Origin: Myxococcales bacterium
GTDB lineage: Bacteria; Myxococcota; Myxococcia; Myxococcales; Myxococcaceae
DNA length: 64,000 nt
Reading direction: 5' to 3'
Assembly (NCBI GenBank): GCA_016191815.1
Contig: JACPVI010000002.1
Location: 124,001 to 188,000, forward strand
Positions 8,620-16,993 of this stretch are shown here, piece after piece. Both the position numbers and the translations under genes were made by a program. How positions within the stretch are numbered: the stretch's first letter is position 1; every line of letters starts with the position of its first letter. The notes under the pieces were generated by a model. It ran no database searches. It was not told the DNA's origin and worked only from the letters and a program-made list of their open reading frames with translations.

Positions 8620-9228
8620 ATGAACGGCCAACTCGAGCTGGGCTCGCCCGATCCCGAGGAGTTGCAGATCGATCAGCGGGTGGTGCTGCACGGCATTCCC
8701 TGGGGGACCTACGAGGCGTTTCTCCGATCTCGCGGCGAGAGCACCTCGACGCGCGTGACCTACCTCGAGGGGGAGCTGGAGATCATGACGCCGTCCTTCG
8801 GCCACGAATGGATCAAGACGACCATCGGCTTGCTGCTCGGGGTGTGGGCCGAGGAGACCGAAACCGCGCTGAACGGGATCGGAAGTTGGACGATACGGCG
8901 AAGGCAGGCCAAGCGCGGGGCGGAGGCGGATCAGTGCTACCTGCTCGGCAACCACCGGCCTCCAAGACCGGATCTCGCCGTCGAGGTCATCTGGACTCCC
9001 GGGGGGTTGGACAAGCTCGAGGTCTGGCGGAAGCTTGGAGTGCCCGAGGTCTGGTTCTGGCGGGAGGGAAAGTTCGAGGTGCACGTGCTGCACGGCGGGC
9101 AGTACCTCCGCCGGCGCAGGAGCGAGCTGCTCCCCGATCTCGACCTCGAGCTGCTGGCCCGCTACGTGCGGCTCAGGGATCAGCCGCGGGCCATGCGCGA
9201 GTATCGCTCCGCGCTTCGGCGGAACTAG
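8620..9228 (+). CDS. Uma2 family endonuclease-like protein
   Basis: About 202 residues of the Uma2/DUF820 family, a PD-(D/E)xK-type fold common in cyanobacteria and myxobacteria. Visible family features: TYLEGELEIMTPS near residue 45, RPDLAVEV (the catalytic-type Asp) near 115, EVIWTPGG, and KLEVWRKLGVPEVWFW. The frame is open upstream to an ATG at 8470, and those 50 extra residues form a membrane helix, which is not typical of Uma2 proteins. I therefore prefer ATG 8620 but note the alternative start, which lies 4 bases after the previous stop. Function in vivo unknown. Confidence 0.75.
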   Translation: MNGQLELGSPDPEELQIDQRVVLHGIPWGTYEAFLRSRGESTSTRVTYLEGELEIMTPSFGHEWIKTTIGLLLGVWAEETETALNGIGSWTIRRRQAKRGAEADQCYLLGNHRPPRPDLAVEVIWTPGGLDKLEVWRKLGVPEVWFWREGKFEVHVLHGGQYLRRRRSELLPDLDLELLARYVRLRDQPRAMREYRSALRRN

Positions 9229-9381
9229 GTCGAGCTCGATGGCCTCCTGGGGCGCGGCCATCCGCGGCTGGTGGTTTGAACGAACCGTCTTGCGGGAGCT
9301 GGGTCGCGGCGCCGCAGGGCGGCTTTCGTCGCCGTGGGACTTCGATTCGCGGCGACATCGAGACGCCAATCTAGCAGCCGC

Positions 9382-10836
9382 TCACTCGAAGCGCTGGCGG
9401 TCCTGCCGCCACCGCACCCGACCGCCCTTCTTCTCGAACCACTCGCGAAACCGCTTCCCCGCTTCGGCTCGCTCCTCCGTGCTCCCCTTCCCGAGGTCGA
9501 ACTCCAGGCCGGTCATCTCGCCTACGAGGTTTCCGGCTCTCTGCTCGAGGACGACCGGCGGCTCCTCCTCCAGCAGCGCGACGATGATCGCGAATCCCTC
9601 GGGGCTTCTGAGCCGAAGCAGCGCCTGGGCCGCCTCCAGCCGCAGAAACGGATCCTCGTGCTTGCCTCCCACTTCCATCAGCGCCGGAATCGCCGCCACC
9701 GCGGCAGGCCCGAAGTCCGGCAGGACCCCGATGAGGTGCTCCAGCACCCGGTCCGACCGCGGCTCGCGCAGCGCCTTCACCAGCAGATCCACCGCGTGCG
9801 GATCCTTCATCTCCGCGAGGTGGTGGATGGCCTCTATCTGCGAGCTTTCCTCCTCGCTCTGGAGGGAGCGAGAGAGTGCCTCGAACTGGGCTTCGTGGGC
9901 GTGCTCCGGCGGCGCCTTCCGCGCCTGCCAGGTCAATGCGGCGAGCACCGAGAAGGTCAAGGCCCCGGCGAGGACCTTCGCCGCCGCTCGCAGCGGGTGG
10001 TCCGCCCCGCGGAGGTAATACGCCACTGCCGCGATGACGAGGAGCGCCGCGAAGCAGGCCACCACCGAAGGCCCGGTGGGCAGGTCCCAGTAGTACGAGC
10101 CGAGGATTCCCAGCCCGCTCACCAGCGTTCCGAATACCCAGGCGAGCACGATGCGCGAGCCCATGCTGTCGCGGAACATGAAGGCCACCACCGCCGGCAC
10201 CACCAGGAAGGAGAAGACCAGCAGCACCCCCGCGATCGCGACCGAGCTGGTGATCACCAGGCCGAAGCTCGCGTAGAAGGCAAAGTCCCACAGCCGCACC
10301 CTTCGCCCCCGGGCCAGGGCCCCTTCCGGATCGGTGGAGATCTCGAAGAACGACCTGCGGAAGATGAAGTGCAACAGCCCGATGGCCGCGTAGATGCCGG
10401 CGGTCTTGAAGATGGTGGGCCAGGTGACCAGGAGCACGTTTCCCACCAGCATCTCGCGGACGTGCTCCGACTCGCCCGGTGACTTGGAGAGGAGCAGCAG
10501 CGCCACCGCCGAGGCCACCGCGTAGACGATGCCGATGAACGCTTCCTGCGGCACCCGTTCCTGCCGCATCCGCGCGAGCGAGAACACCGCCGCGCCCACG
10601 AAGGTGAATCCGAGCGAGAAGAGGTAGACCACCGCGCCATCGCCGGGCACTCGGGGGTCGTACCCGAGCAGGAAGGCGTAGGCCGAGCCGAGGGCGGCGA
10701 TCTGCGCCAGCGCCAGGTCCACGAAGATGACCTTCCGGCTCAGCACGTGGATGCCGAGGTAGCCATGGATGCCGGTGAGCACCAGGCACATCGCCAGAGG
10801 CGGCAGCATCCATCGCAGCTCGGCGAGCTGACTCAT
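9382..10836 (-). CDS. znuB: Metal ABC transporter permease fused to HEAT repeats
   Basis: 484 residues. The first about 280 form the multi-helix ZnuB/MntB permease that carries zinc or manganese across the inner membrane (DLALAQIAALGSA and the LVVPAVVAFMF segment are characteristic). The last about 180 are soluble and consist of HEAT-like repeats (IEAIHHLAEMKDPHAVDLLVKAL, then RLEAAQALLRLRSPEG), a rare extra domain in this family that could bind a regulator or the missing ATPase. Overlaps the znuA stop by ATGA, so the pair is translationally coupled. No ATPase gene is present between or beside them. Confidence 0.88.
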   Translation of the reverse strand: MSQLAELRWMLPPLAMCLVLTGIHGYLGIHVLSRKVIFVDLALAQIAALGSAYAFLLGYDPRVPGDGAVVYLFSLGFTFVGAAVFSLARMRQERVPQEAFIGIVYAVASAVALLLLSKSPGESEHVREMLVGNVLLVTWPTIFKTAGIYAAIGLLHFIFRRSFFEISTDPEGALARGRRVRLWDFAFYASFGLVITSSVAIAGVLLVFSFLVVPAVVAFMFRDSMGSRIVLAWVFGTLVSGLGILGSYYWDLPTGPSVVACFAALLVIAAVAYYLRGADHPLRAAAKVLAGALTFSVLAALTWQARKAPPEHAHEAQFEALSRSLQSEEESSQIEAIHHLAEMKDPHAVDLLVKALREPRSDRVLEHLIGVLPDFGPAAVAAIPALMEVGGKHEDPFLRLEAAQALLRLRSPEGFAIIVALLEEEPPVVLEQRAGNLVGEMTGLEFDLGKGSTEERAEAGKRFREWFEKKGGRVRWRQDRQRFE

Positions 10837-11891
10837 CGCTGCCCGGCCCCCGCCGGTCCGAGCGCGCCCAGCGTCTTGTCGAGGACGTGGTCGACGAGCG
10901 CGAAGTAGTCGTCGACGCCCTTTTCGCCACCCACCTGGTTGGGCAAGAGCACCGCGCGGGCGCCGGCTTCCTGCGCGACCCGCTCCGCCAGCGAGGGCTC
11001 ATAGAAGTTGTCCACCAGCACCAGCCGGACACCTTGCCGCTTCATCTGCTCGATGAGCTGGCTCAGGTGGCGAGGACCGGGCTGGATGCCGGGCCTCTCC
11101 TCGATCGTCCCCACCAGCTCGAAGCCGAAGGTGCGCGCGAAGTAGACCCACACCTTGTGGAACTCCACCGCCCGCTGCCCGCGAAGCGGTCGCCCCTTCG
11201 CGAGCCAGCCGCCGGCGTGCTCGGAGAGCTTCTTGCCCTCGAGCTCGTTGGACTCCAAAAACTCCCACAGCCGGCCATCCAGGGCCAGCCGCGAGAGCTT
11301 CGGAGCGCCGACCAGCTCGATCAGCCGCTCGCCGAAGAGCGCCCGGTCGACGCGCCGCTGGAAGTCCTTGAGCCGGCCTTCGAAGTACTCCGCGTCCTGG
11401 GGCGCCGCCGCCTTCAACGCGCGGGCTACGTTGGCGGCCAGCATCTTGGCCCGGACGGGATCGAGCCACAGGTGCGGGTTTCCTTCGGGGTGGACGTCCC
11501 CCTCGGCGCGGGTGACGACCGAGGGGATCTCCAGCTTGGGGACGCCGGTGGAGATGGCGATGCGCCCCGGAGCGCCGCGGAAGATCCGCGGGTTGCCCGA
11601 ACCGTTGGCGACCTCGTCCGCCCAAGTCTCGAGCTGCATCCCCATCTCCAGCAGCAGCTCCGCCTCGCGCACCCGTTTCATCAACGACGGGGTTGGCGAG
11701 ACGAAGTGCGGGTCCTGCTCTCCCGAGGCGAGACTGAAGGCCTCCACCCGGTCCCCAGCGATCTCCCTCAGTAGCGCCTCGATGGTGGGAATGGTGCAGG
11801 CGATCTTCTTCTTGGGTGGGGCCTCGCCGGCCTGGGCAGAGGCGATCGCCGAGAGCGTCCCCGCAGCAATCAGGAGGAATGTCTTCTTCAT
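10833..11891 (-). CDS. znuA: Metal ABC transporter substrate-binding protein
   Basis: 352-residue periplasmic zinc/manganese-binding protein of the cluster A-I family. It has a Sec signal peptide (about residues 1-21, cleavage near ASAQA), then the family's metal-ligand segments: DPHFVSPTPS, NPHLWLDPV and a Glu/His site near residue 235 (AVEFHKVW). It lacks the long His-rich loop of many ZnuA proteins. The second gene of the cluster, it lies 24 bases after the outer-membrane gene and overlaps znuB. Metal preference cannot be decided from sequence; zinc is the most likely. Confidence 0.9.
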   Translation of the reverse strand: MKKTFLLIAAGTLSAIASAQAGEAPPKKKIACTIPTIEALLREIAGDRVEAFSLASGEQDPHFVSPTPSLMKRVREAELLLEMGMQLETWADEVANGSGNPRIFRGAPGRIAISTGVPKLEIPSVVTRAEGDVHPEGNPHLWLDPVRAKMLAANVARALKAAAPQDAEYFEGRLKDFQRRVDRALFGERLIELVGAPKLSRLALDGRLWEFLESNELEGKKLSEHAGGWLAKGRPLRGQRAVEFHKVWVYFARTFGFELVGTIEERPGIQPGPRHLSQLIEQMKRQGVRLVLVDNFYEPSLAERVAQEAGARAVLLPNQVGGEKGVDDYFALVDHVLDKTLGALGPAGAGQR

Positions 11892-11914
11892 CTTGGCAAC
11901 CCTCTCTAAGGCTC

Positions 11915-13168
11915 CTACCGGTTCACCCAGAACGGTTCGGGTGGGTGCGCTCCGAAAACCAGGTTCAGCTCCGCGAAGGCGGAATTCCGGCCGTCCTCCT
12001 CCTCGAAATCGCTCCAGCGCCGCTCGTACCCGAGCCGGAACCGCAGGAACTCGCTCGCGTACCAGCTCAAGTAGCCGGTGACGGCGCGGCGCCGGACCTG
12101 CGAGTCCGAGATAGAGGCGGTGTCGTCCCACCGCACGCCCAGGTAGGCGGTCCGGCTGAGCTGGACCTGGGCGAAGGCGAAGGTGCCCAGCGGGCTCGCC
12201 GTCCGCGGCTCCGCGCCGTCGGGCAGGCCGTCTCCGTCGTTGTCCACCGGCTCGAGGAAGGCGCGCCGGGAGTAGAAGAGCTGGCCTCCCAACAGGAACG
12301 AGTGGAACTCTCCTCCGCGCAGGGGCTTCCACCGGTAGAGGAAGTCGGCGCCGTAGGTGGTCGAGTGAAGCCTGGCGCCTGGCTCGGTGCGCCCGTAGTG
12401 GAAGATGAGCGACAGGTCGAGGTGGTGGGAGCCGGCGAGGGCGCGGAACCAGCGCAGGTTGCCGACGAGCCCGAGCGACTGCGCGGGCCCTGGGGCAACG
12501 GCGACGCCGCCGCCGGTGAGCGCCTGGGCGGTCAGCTCGAGGGTGGAGTCCTCATCGAAAGGGGTGGGAAGGAAGAGCTGGGCAGAGAGCCCGTTGCCGA
12601 TGAACCCCTCCTCGCCGAGGAACTCCTCGAGCACCAGCGGCCTGGTCATCTGCGGCAGGTCATGGAGGTGGAGCCGGTTGAAGCGCCCCACTTCAGTCCG
12701 GAACCGCCCCACCTTGAGCTTGAGCCCGAGCGGCGGCTCGTCGAGGACCGGGAGCGGCAGCCGCTTGATGGTGACGTAGCCCTCTTCCACCGCCGCCTCG
12801 AACTCGCCCGGGAGCTCCGACTCGAAGGCGGTGATAAGCACGCCGTCCGCGAAAGGGTCCACCGCGGCGCGGAAGTCCAGCTCGACCTCTCGCAGGTTGA
12901 AGTGATTGTCGGAGCGCTCTGCCCCTTCGCCGATCTCCCGGTCGTCGTACCGGTAGAGGCCGTTCCCGAAGACGGTCACCGTAGGGTTGAAGACGTTGGG
13001 CGAGGACACGGGTGAAGGCGGCTGGACTGGCTCCCCTGACGGCTCCGGCTCGGAGAGCTTCAGTCGTTGGATTTCCCGCTCCAGCTCCCCGACCCGCTGC
13101 TCGAGCGTTTTCTGCTCGGGAGCCTTCTCCGCCCCGGCCAATATCCAAACCAACGCCAACTGCAGCAT
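11915..13168 (-). CDS. Outer-membrane channel protein of metal-uptake cluster
   Basis: 417 residues with a short signal peptide, a coiled-coil start (LEQRVGELEREIQRL, about residues 22-36) and a C-terminal region of alternating strands ending near an aromatic residue, as in outer-membrane beta-barrels. The coiled coil plus barrel layout resembles trimeric porin-like proteins. Being first of three genes with znuA and znuB, it is likely the outer-membrane entry route for the metal. Family assignment is by architecture and context, not by a clear signature. Confidence 0.75.
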   Translation of the reverse strand: MLQLALVWILAGAEKAPEQKTLEQRVGELEREIQRLKLSEPEPSGEPVQPPSPVSSPNVFNPTVTVFGNGLYRYDDREIGEGAERSDNHFNLREVELDFRAAVDPFADGVLITAFESELPGEFEAAVEEGYVTIKRLPLPVLDEPPLGLKLKVGRFRTEVGRFNRLHLHDLPQMTRPLVLEEFLGEEGFIGNGLSAQLFLPTPFDEDSTLELTAQALTGGGVAVAPGPAQSLGLVGNLRWFRALAGSHHLDLSLIFHYGRTEPGARLHSTTYGADFLYRWKPLRGGEFHSFLLGGQLFYSRRAFLEPVDNDGDGLPDGAEPRTASPLGTFAFAQVQLSRTAYLGVRWDDTASISDSQVRRRAVTGYLSWYASEFLRFRLGYERRWSDFEEEDGRNSAFAELNLVFGAHPPEPFWVNR

Positions 13169-13270
13169 CCTGGTTTCCTCCCTGCGGTGATTCGCCGCTC
13201 GGCGAACCGCCGTCGGCAGCGCACCTCCGGGTGCGACAATCCGGAGGACCCGTCTGACGTCGCGCTGCGG

Positions 13271-13717
13271 CTACGCGGGAGGAGAGCTCTTCGGAGCGAG
13301 CAAGAGCAGCGATTCAGCCTGTGGCCCCGGCACCCAGTAGCTGGGCCCAATCGAGAGTAGCGTTTGGGGCGCCAGCAGCGAAGTCGATCTGTCTCCGCGG
13401 AGAGCCACCGTTTCACGGCGCTGTGCCGAGACCAAGCAGCGGTCGTGCCCGTGGATGGCCAGACCGGGGCCGACGGACTCCACGGAGCTGCGCGCTTCCT
13501 CCATGGCACGGCGATCGAGACTCGGCCGCACGGCACGCTGGTCGAGGTCACCGGCGTGAACCAGCTCTCCGTGCTCGGGGCAGGTGACGTGCCGGACCAG
13601 CAGTTGGTGCGCGAAGCCGGAGAGCTGTCCCCCGAGGCACAGCGCGGCCAGGACCAGCGCCGCCGCCCGGCTCCGCCGACTTTGGCCGTTCGGACTTTCT
13701 GGGGAAACGAGCTTCAT
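13271..13717 (-). CDS. Small exported protein upstream of metal cluster
   Basis: About 148 residues with an N-terminal hydrophobic signal/anchor followed by HQLLVRHVTCPEHGELVH, a His/Cys-rich segment, and further His residues near 87-90 (AIHGHDRC). This suggests a periplasmic metal-binding helper of the zinc-type cluster that follows 100 bases downstream on the same strand. The C-terminal half is poorly conserved in appearance. Start ATG at 13717 chosen because the signal sequence begins there; an in-frame ATG lies at 13753. The family resembles DUF2946-type proteins, but weakly. Confidence 0.55.
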   Translation of the reverse strand: MKLVSPESPNGQSRRSRAAALVLAALCLGGQLSGFAHQLLVRHVTCPEHGELVHAGDLDQRAVRPSLDRRAMEEARSSVESVGPGLAIHGHDRCLVSAQRRETVALRGDRSTSLLAPQTLLSIGPSYWVPGPQAESLLLLAPKSSPPA

Positions 13718-13756
13718 CTTCGCCAGACGAGGGTTATGGCACCGCTCGGCCAACCG

Positions 13757-14098
13757 TCAACTGCTGGATGAAACCGGCGCGGCGAGCGCCTCGCAGTAGA
13801 GCAGCCTCACCTCCGGCTTGAGGCGCCGCAGCCGCTCCCAAAGCTGCACCCCGCTCATCCCGGGCATCACCACGTCGGTGAGCACCAGGTCGACATCCAA
13901 CCTCGGCCAGAAGAGGTGATCGTGGCGAAGCTCGACGTCCCGGACCTCGTCGATGGTGGCGCTCCGAAACCAAGGGAAATGCCGGTAGTCGAGCATGTGT
14001 TCGCGGCCGCCGACGGTGAGCCAGAGGGCGTGCGGCGTCGGAGCGAGGATCTCCACCTCAACCGAAGTGCCTGCGCCAGGCACGGATGATTCCCGCAT
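13757..14098 (-). CDS. DUF2442 domain fused to truncated receiver fragment
   Basis: 113 residues. Residues about 10-65 match the DUF2442 pattern (WLTVGGREHMLDYRHFPWF, then VRDVELRHDHLFWPRLDVDL), a small domain that often sits with toxin-antitoxin or Uma2-type genes. Directly after this the frame becomes the phospho-acceptor part of a response-regulator receiver (LVLTDVVMPGMSG, with the acceptor Asp in TDVVMP), but lacks the conserved Lys region, so the receiver is incomplete. It looks like an in-frame join of two unrelated genes. Start ATG 14098. Confidence 0.6.
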   Translation of the reverse strand: MRESSVPGAGTSVEVEILAPTPHALWLTVGGREHMLDYRHFPWFRSATIDEVRDVELRHDHLFWPRLDVDLVLTDVVMPGMSGVQLWERLRRLKPEVRLLYCEALAAPVSSSS

Positions 14099-14139
14099 GA
14101 CGTTCCTCCACCGACGCAGGGTAACAAGCGAACAGCGCG

Positions 14140-14180
14140 GCGCAAAGCAAAGGCCGGAGGCCCAGGGGGGACCTCCGGCC
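14140..14180 (-). terminator. Rho-independent terminator after lipoprotein gene
   Basis: On the minus strand a 9-bp stem (14172-14180 pairing with 14152-14160, GGCCGGAGG/CCTCCGGCC) with an 11-base loop is followed by a T-rich tail. It lies about 25 bases beyond the stop of the lipoprotein gene at 14205, the right place for its terminator. Confidence 0.75.
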
Positions 14181-14204
14181 GCGTTCATTCGACTTCGGCG
14201 CGTC

Positions 14205-15287
14205 CTACGGCTCGGGCATCCCGCTCGGAGCCACCACGCCGTCGGCGGGGGCTCCCTGCTCGAGGGTGGTGTCCAGCTCGTCCTCCGGCGGAGCCTCGGC
14301 CGACTCCACGCCCGGCTTGCAATTGGACAGGTCTCCCCTGGTGGCCACGACGGTGCAGTTGACCAGGTCGCCCTTGTTGCAGAGCCGGAGGATGGCGAAG
14401 CCCTCGTGCTCCTGGGCGTCCCAGCAGGCGCTGCCGAAGTACACCTTGCCGGCCGGCACGTCGCCCTCGGTGGCCAGCGCGTCGGCCCGCCCGCCCACGC
14501 CGGGGATGTAGCGCGCCCGCGCCCGGATGAATTCCTTCGCCGCGGTGGGCGAATCGCCCAGGTTCACCTTCGCCGCCAGCCGGACCCTGGTCGCCTTGGA
14601 GGGCATCAGCCGATGGCCGACGAAGGCCGCCGAGACCGGGTCCACCGCCGAGACGTCCGGAGTGAAGCCCTTGAGCAGGTACACCAAGGTCTTGGTGTCG
14701 CCCACGTGCGCGAAGCCGCAGAAGAGCTTCCCGGCGCCCTTGATGGAGCTGTCGATCGACTTGAGCGTGTCCACGTCGATGCCGATGGTGCCCCTCCCGC
14801 GGTGCGGCAGGGCGCCCTTCACCAACGTGCCGGCGGCGACCGCCTTGTACGCCTCATCGCCGGAGCCGAGCGGCTTGGCCTCCAGCTTCCAGTTGAATCG
14901 TTCCACCGACAGCCGCTTGATGGTCAGCCTGTAGGTGGCGTTGCCCCTGTCCTTGGGGCCGTAGATGCGCGAGTCGCCCGGAGCAACCTTGCCGGCGCCC
15001 GAGGCGATCAGCTCCACGATGGGCTCCACCGCCTTGCGGACGTGCCCGTTGAGCCACGCCACCGCCTGGCGAGTGTGCTTCAGAAGCTCCGGCGGGTTCT
15101 CGTGCAACCCCTGGCGCTGCACCCCGTCCTCGGACATCAAGGCCTGCTCCGCCGCCGCGCCGGAAAGCTCGAGGGTCAGCCCCTCGATGTCCGGAGCCGC
15201 CTCGGCGAAGGCATCGTCATTCTGGCGGCCACACCCCGCCGCGAAGACCAGCAGTGCACCCCACAGCAACGTTTGGACATGTCGCAT
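14205..15287 (-). CDS. Lipoprotein of unknown function
   Basis: 360 residues with a lipoprotein signal (lipobox FAAGC, Cys19), followed by a large soluble domain of alpha-beta character (TYRLTIKRLSVERFNWKLEAKPLG near 118-141; GNATY). The tail is acidic and Pro-rich. No family recognised; myxobacteria encode many such proteins. It forms its own transcription unit: a terminator follows, and an ABC exporter operon lies upstream in the same orientation with a 95-base gap. Confidence 0.65.
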   Translation of the reverse strand: MRHVQTLLWGALLVFAAGCGRQNDDAFAEAAPDIEGLTLELSGAAAEQALMSEDGVQRQGLHENPPELLKHTRQAVAWLNGHVRKAVEPIVELIASGAGKVAPGDSRIYGPKDRGNATYRLTIKRLSVERFNWKLEAKPLGSGDEAYKAVAAGTLVKGALPHRGRGTIGIDVDTLKSIDSSIKGAGKLFCGFAHVGDTKTLVYLLKGFTPDVSAVDPVSAAFVGHRLMPSKATRVRLAAKVNLGDSPTAAKEFIRARARYIPGVGGRADALATEGDVPAGKVYFGSACWDAQEHEGFAILRLCNKGDLVNCTVVATRGDLSNCKPGVESAEAPPEDELDTTLEQGAPADGVVAPSGMPEP

Positions 15288-15382
15288 ACGCTTGCCCTTT
15301 CAGGGTTTGGAGGCCGGCCTGGTCCGGCCGCTCGGGCTGCTCAAACCCCGAGCCGCCTCCCCGGTTGCGGGGCGCCCGCGAA

Positions 15383-16171
15383 TCAGCTGCTGGCCGAGGT
15401 GTAATGGGCGATGGAGCGCATCCACACCCACCTGGCCAGGGCGGTGAAGGCCGCCGCGCCCAGGAGCGAAAACAGGAGCTTGGAGGCCTCCAGCCTCCCC
15501 AAGAGCGCCTCCGCCGGGTAGGTGGTCATCAGCGCCAGCGGGATGACGAAGGTGAAGACGAACCGCACCACCCCGCGGAACACCGTGGCCGGCCAACGCG
15601 CCGCGTCGAAGATGCTGCCGAAGAGGTAGGTGAGGTTGTCCACCTTCACCACGAAGAAGGCGGCGCTGACGGTGAGAATCCACAGCGAGTAGAGGACCGC
15701 GGTGGCGGCGACGAGGAGCAGCGCCGAGGCCAGGATGCCTCCCAGCGAGGGCAGCCTCCCCATCCGATGGAAGGCGAAGATGAAGATGGCCGCCGCCGCC
15801 AAGAGGTTGCTCACCCGCCAGAGCTGGAAGCGCGAGGTGGAGACCAGAAACTGCGAGTCGGCCGGCTTGAGCAGGACGAAGTCGAGCGTGCCCTTGCGGA
15901 TCTGCTCCACCACTGCTTGGAGCCCCGGGTTGATGCCGCCCTCCAGGATGGCGTTCAAGAAGACGAACCAGCCGGTCACCACCATCGCCTCGGCCATGCT
16001 CCAGTCCTGCAAGAGCGCCCGGTCCTGGAACACCACCAAGAGGGGGACTATCGCGGTGGCAGTCCAGAAGAGCGAGATGACTCCGTCGATGAAGAAGTCC
16101 GAGCGGTACTGCACCGCGAGCAGCGCCGAGGCACGGAGCTGGACCAAAAGCAGGCGAAGGTAGCGGCTCAC
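15383..16171 (-). CDS. ABC-2 type transporter permease (third gene of exporter)
   Basis: 262 residues, about six membrane helices, of the ABC-2 permease family related to DUF990 proteins. An N-terminal RSDFFIDGVISLFW segment and KGTLDFVLLKPADSQF are typical of this subfamily, in which two different permeases pair with one ATPase. It starts 3 bases after the stop of the companion permease gene, so the three genes should be one operon. The substrate is unknown; relatives export lipids, antibiotics or polymers. Confidence 0.85.
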   Translation of the reverse strand: MSRYLRLLLVQLRASALLAVQYRSDFFIDGVISLFWTATAIVPLLVVFQDRALLQDWSMAEAMVVTGWFVFLNAILEGGINPGLQAVVEQIRKGTLDFVLLKPADSQFLVSTSRFQLWRVSNLLAAAAIFIFAFHRMGRLPSLGGILASALLLVAATAVLYSLWILTVSAAFFVVKVDNLTYLFGSIFDAARWPATVFRGVVRFVFTFVIPLALMTTYPAEALLGRLEASKLLFSLLGAAAFTALARWVWMRSIAHYTSASS

Positions 16172-16174
16172 CTC

Positions 16175-16993
16175 TCAGCCTCCGTAGGCGGCGAAGCGGG
16201 AGAGGCCCTTTCGCCACAAGAGCTGGGCGAGGAGCCCCAACCCGAGGACATAGGCCCACTGGACTCCCAAAAGGGGGAGGGCTCCGGCCGGCTCCTGCAT
16301 CGAGCTCAGGAGCTCGACCGGCAGGCCGATCTGGTATCGCCAGGGCAGAAAGTCCACCGCCTGCCGGAGCCAGCCTGGAAAAAGCTCGATGGGGATGAGG
16401 TAGCCGCTGAACACGAAGTAGGCGGCGAGCCACACCTCCATCACCTTCACGCTGCTCTGCATGAAGAGGCTCAAGCAGCCGATGCACACGTTGGCGAGGA
16501 AGGTGATGAGCCAGGCCCCCAAGAGCGCGGCGAGGAAGGCCAGCCAGCGCAGGCCGCCCCTCGGCACGGCCGACGTACCCACCGCCCACAGCGAGAGCGC
16601 CACCACCGGCAGGCACACCGCGATCCGCATCGGCAGCGCGGCGATGTTCTCCGCCCCGTAGGCGACCAGCGGGTGGAGGGGCCGGAGCAGCCGCATCGAG
16701 AGGGCGCCGGTGCGCACCTCGTAGTTCATCTCCCAGGCCGCCCACGAGGAGGCGAGCTGCCGTACCACGAAGGTGGTGAGGAAGTAGGCGGTGAACTCCG
16801 CTTCCCCGAAGCGCCGGCCGCTCTCGGCCAGCACCGGCTGCTCGTGGGCCACCGACGACCAGAGCGCCAGCATCACGAAGGGCATGGTGGTGGAGAGCAC
16901 CCAGATGAGCATCTCCGCGCGGTAGGCGACGGCTTCGGAGAAGCCCACCCGGAGCAGGGTGGGCATGGCCCGCACCGTGCCCTTGAGGCTCAC
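16175..16993 (-). CDS. ABC-2 type transporter permease (second gene of exporter)
   Basis: About 272 residues, six predicted helices, same family as the neighbouring permease (RTGALSMRLLRPLHPL corresponds to its KGTLDFVLLKPAD). I use the GTG at 16993, which overlaps the ATPase stop as GTGA and indicates translational coupling; an ATG at 16966 is the alternative. Together with the adjoining permease and ATPase it should form a heteromeric exporter in the inner membrane. Confidence 0.83.
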   Translation of the reverse strand: MSLKGTVRAMPTLLRVGFSEAVAYRAEMLIWVLSTTMPFVMLALWSSVAHEQPVLAESGRRFGEAEFTAYFLTTFVVRQLASSWAAWEMNYEVRTGALSMRLLRPLHPLVAYGAENIAALPMRIAVCLPVVALSLWAVGTSAVPRGGLRWLAFLAALLGAWLITFLANVCIGCLSLFMQSSVKVMEVWLAAYFVFSGYLIPIELFPGWLRQAVDFLPWRYQIGLPVELLSSMQEPAGALPLLGVQWAYVLGLGLLAQLLWRKGLSRFAAYGG

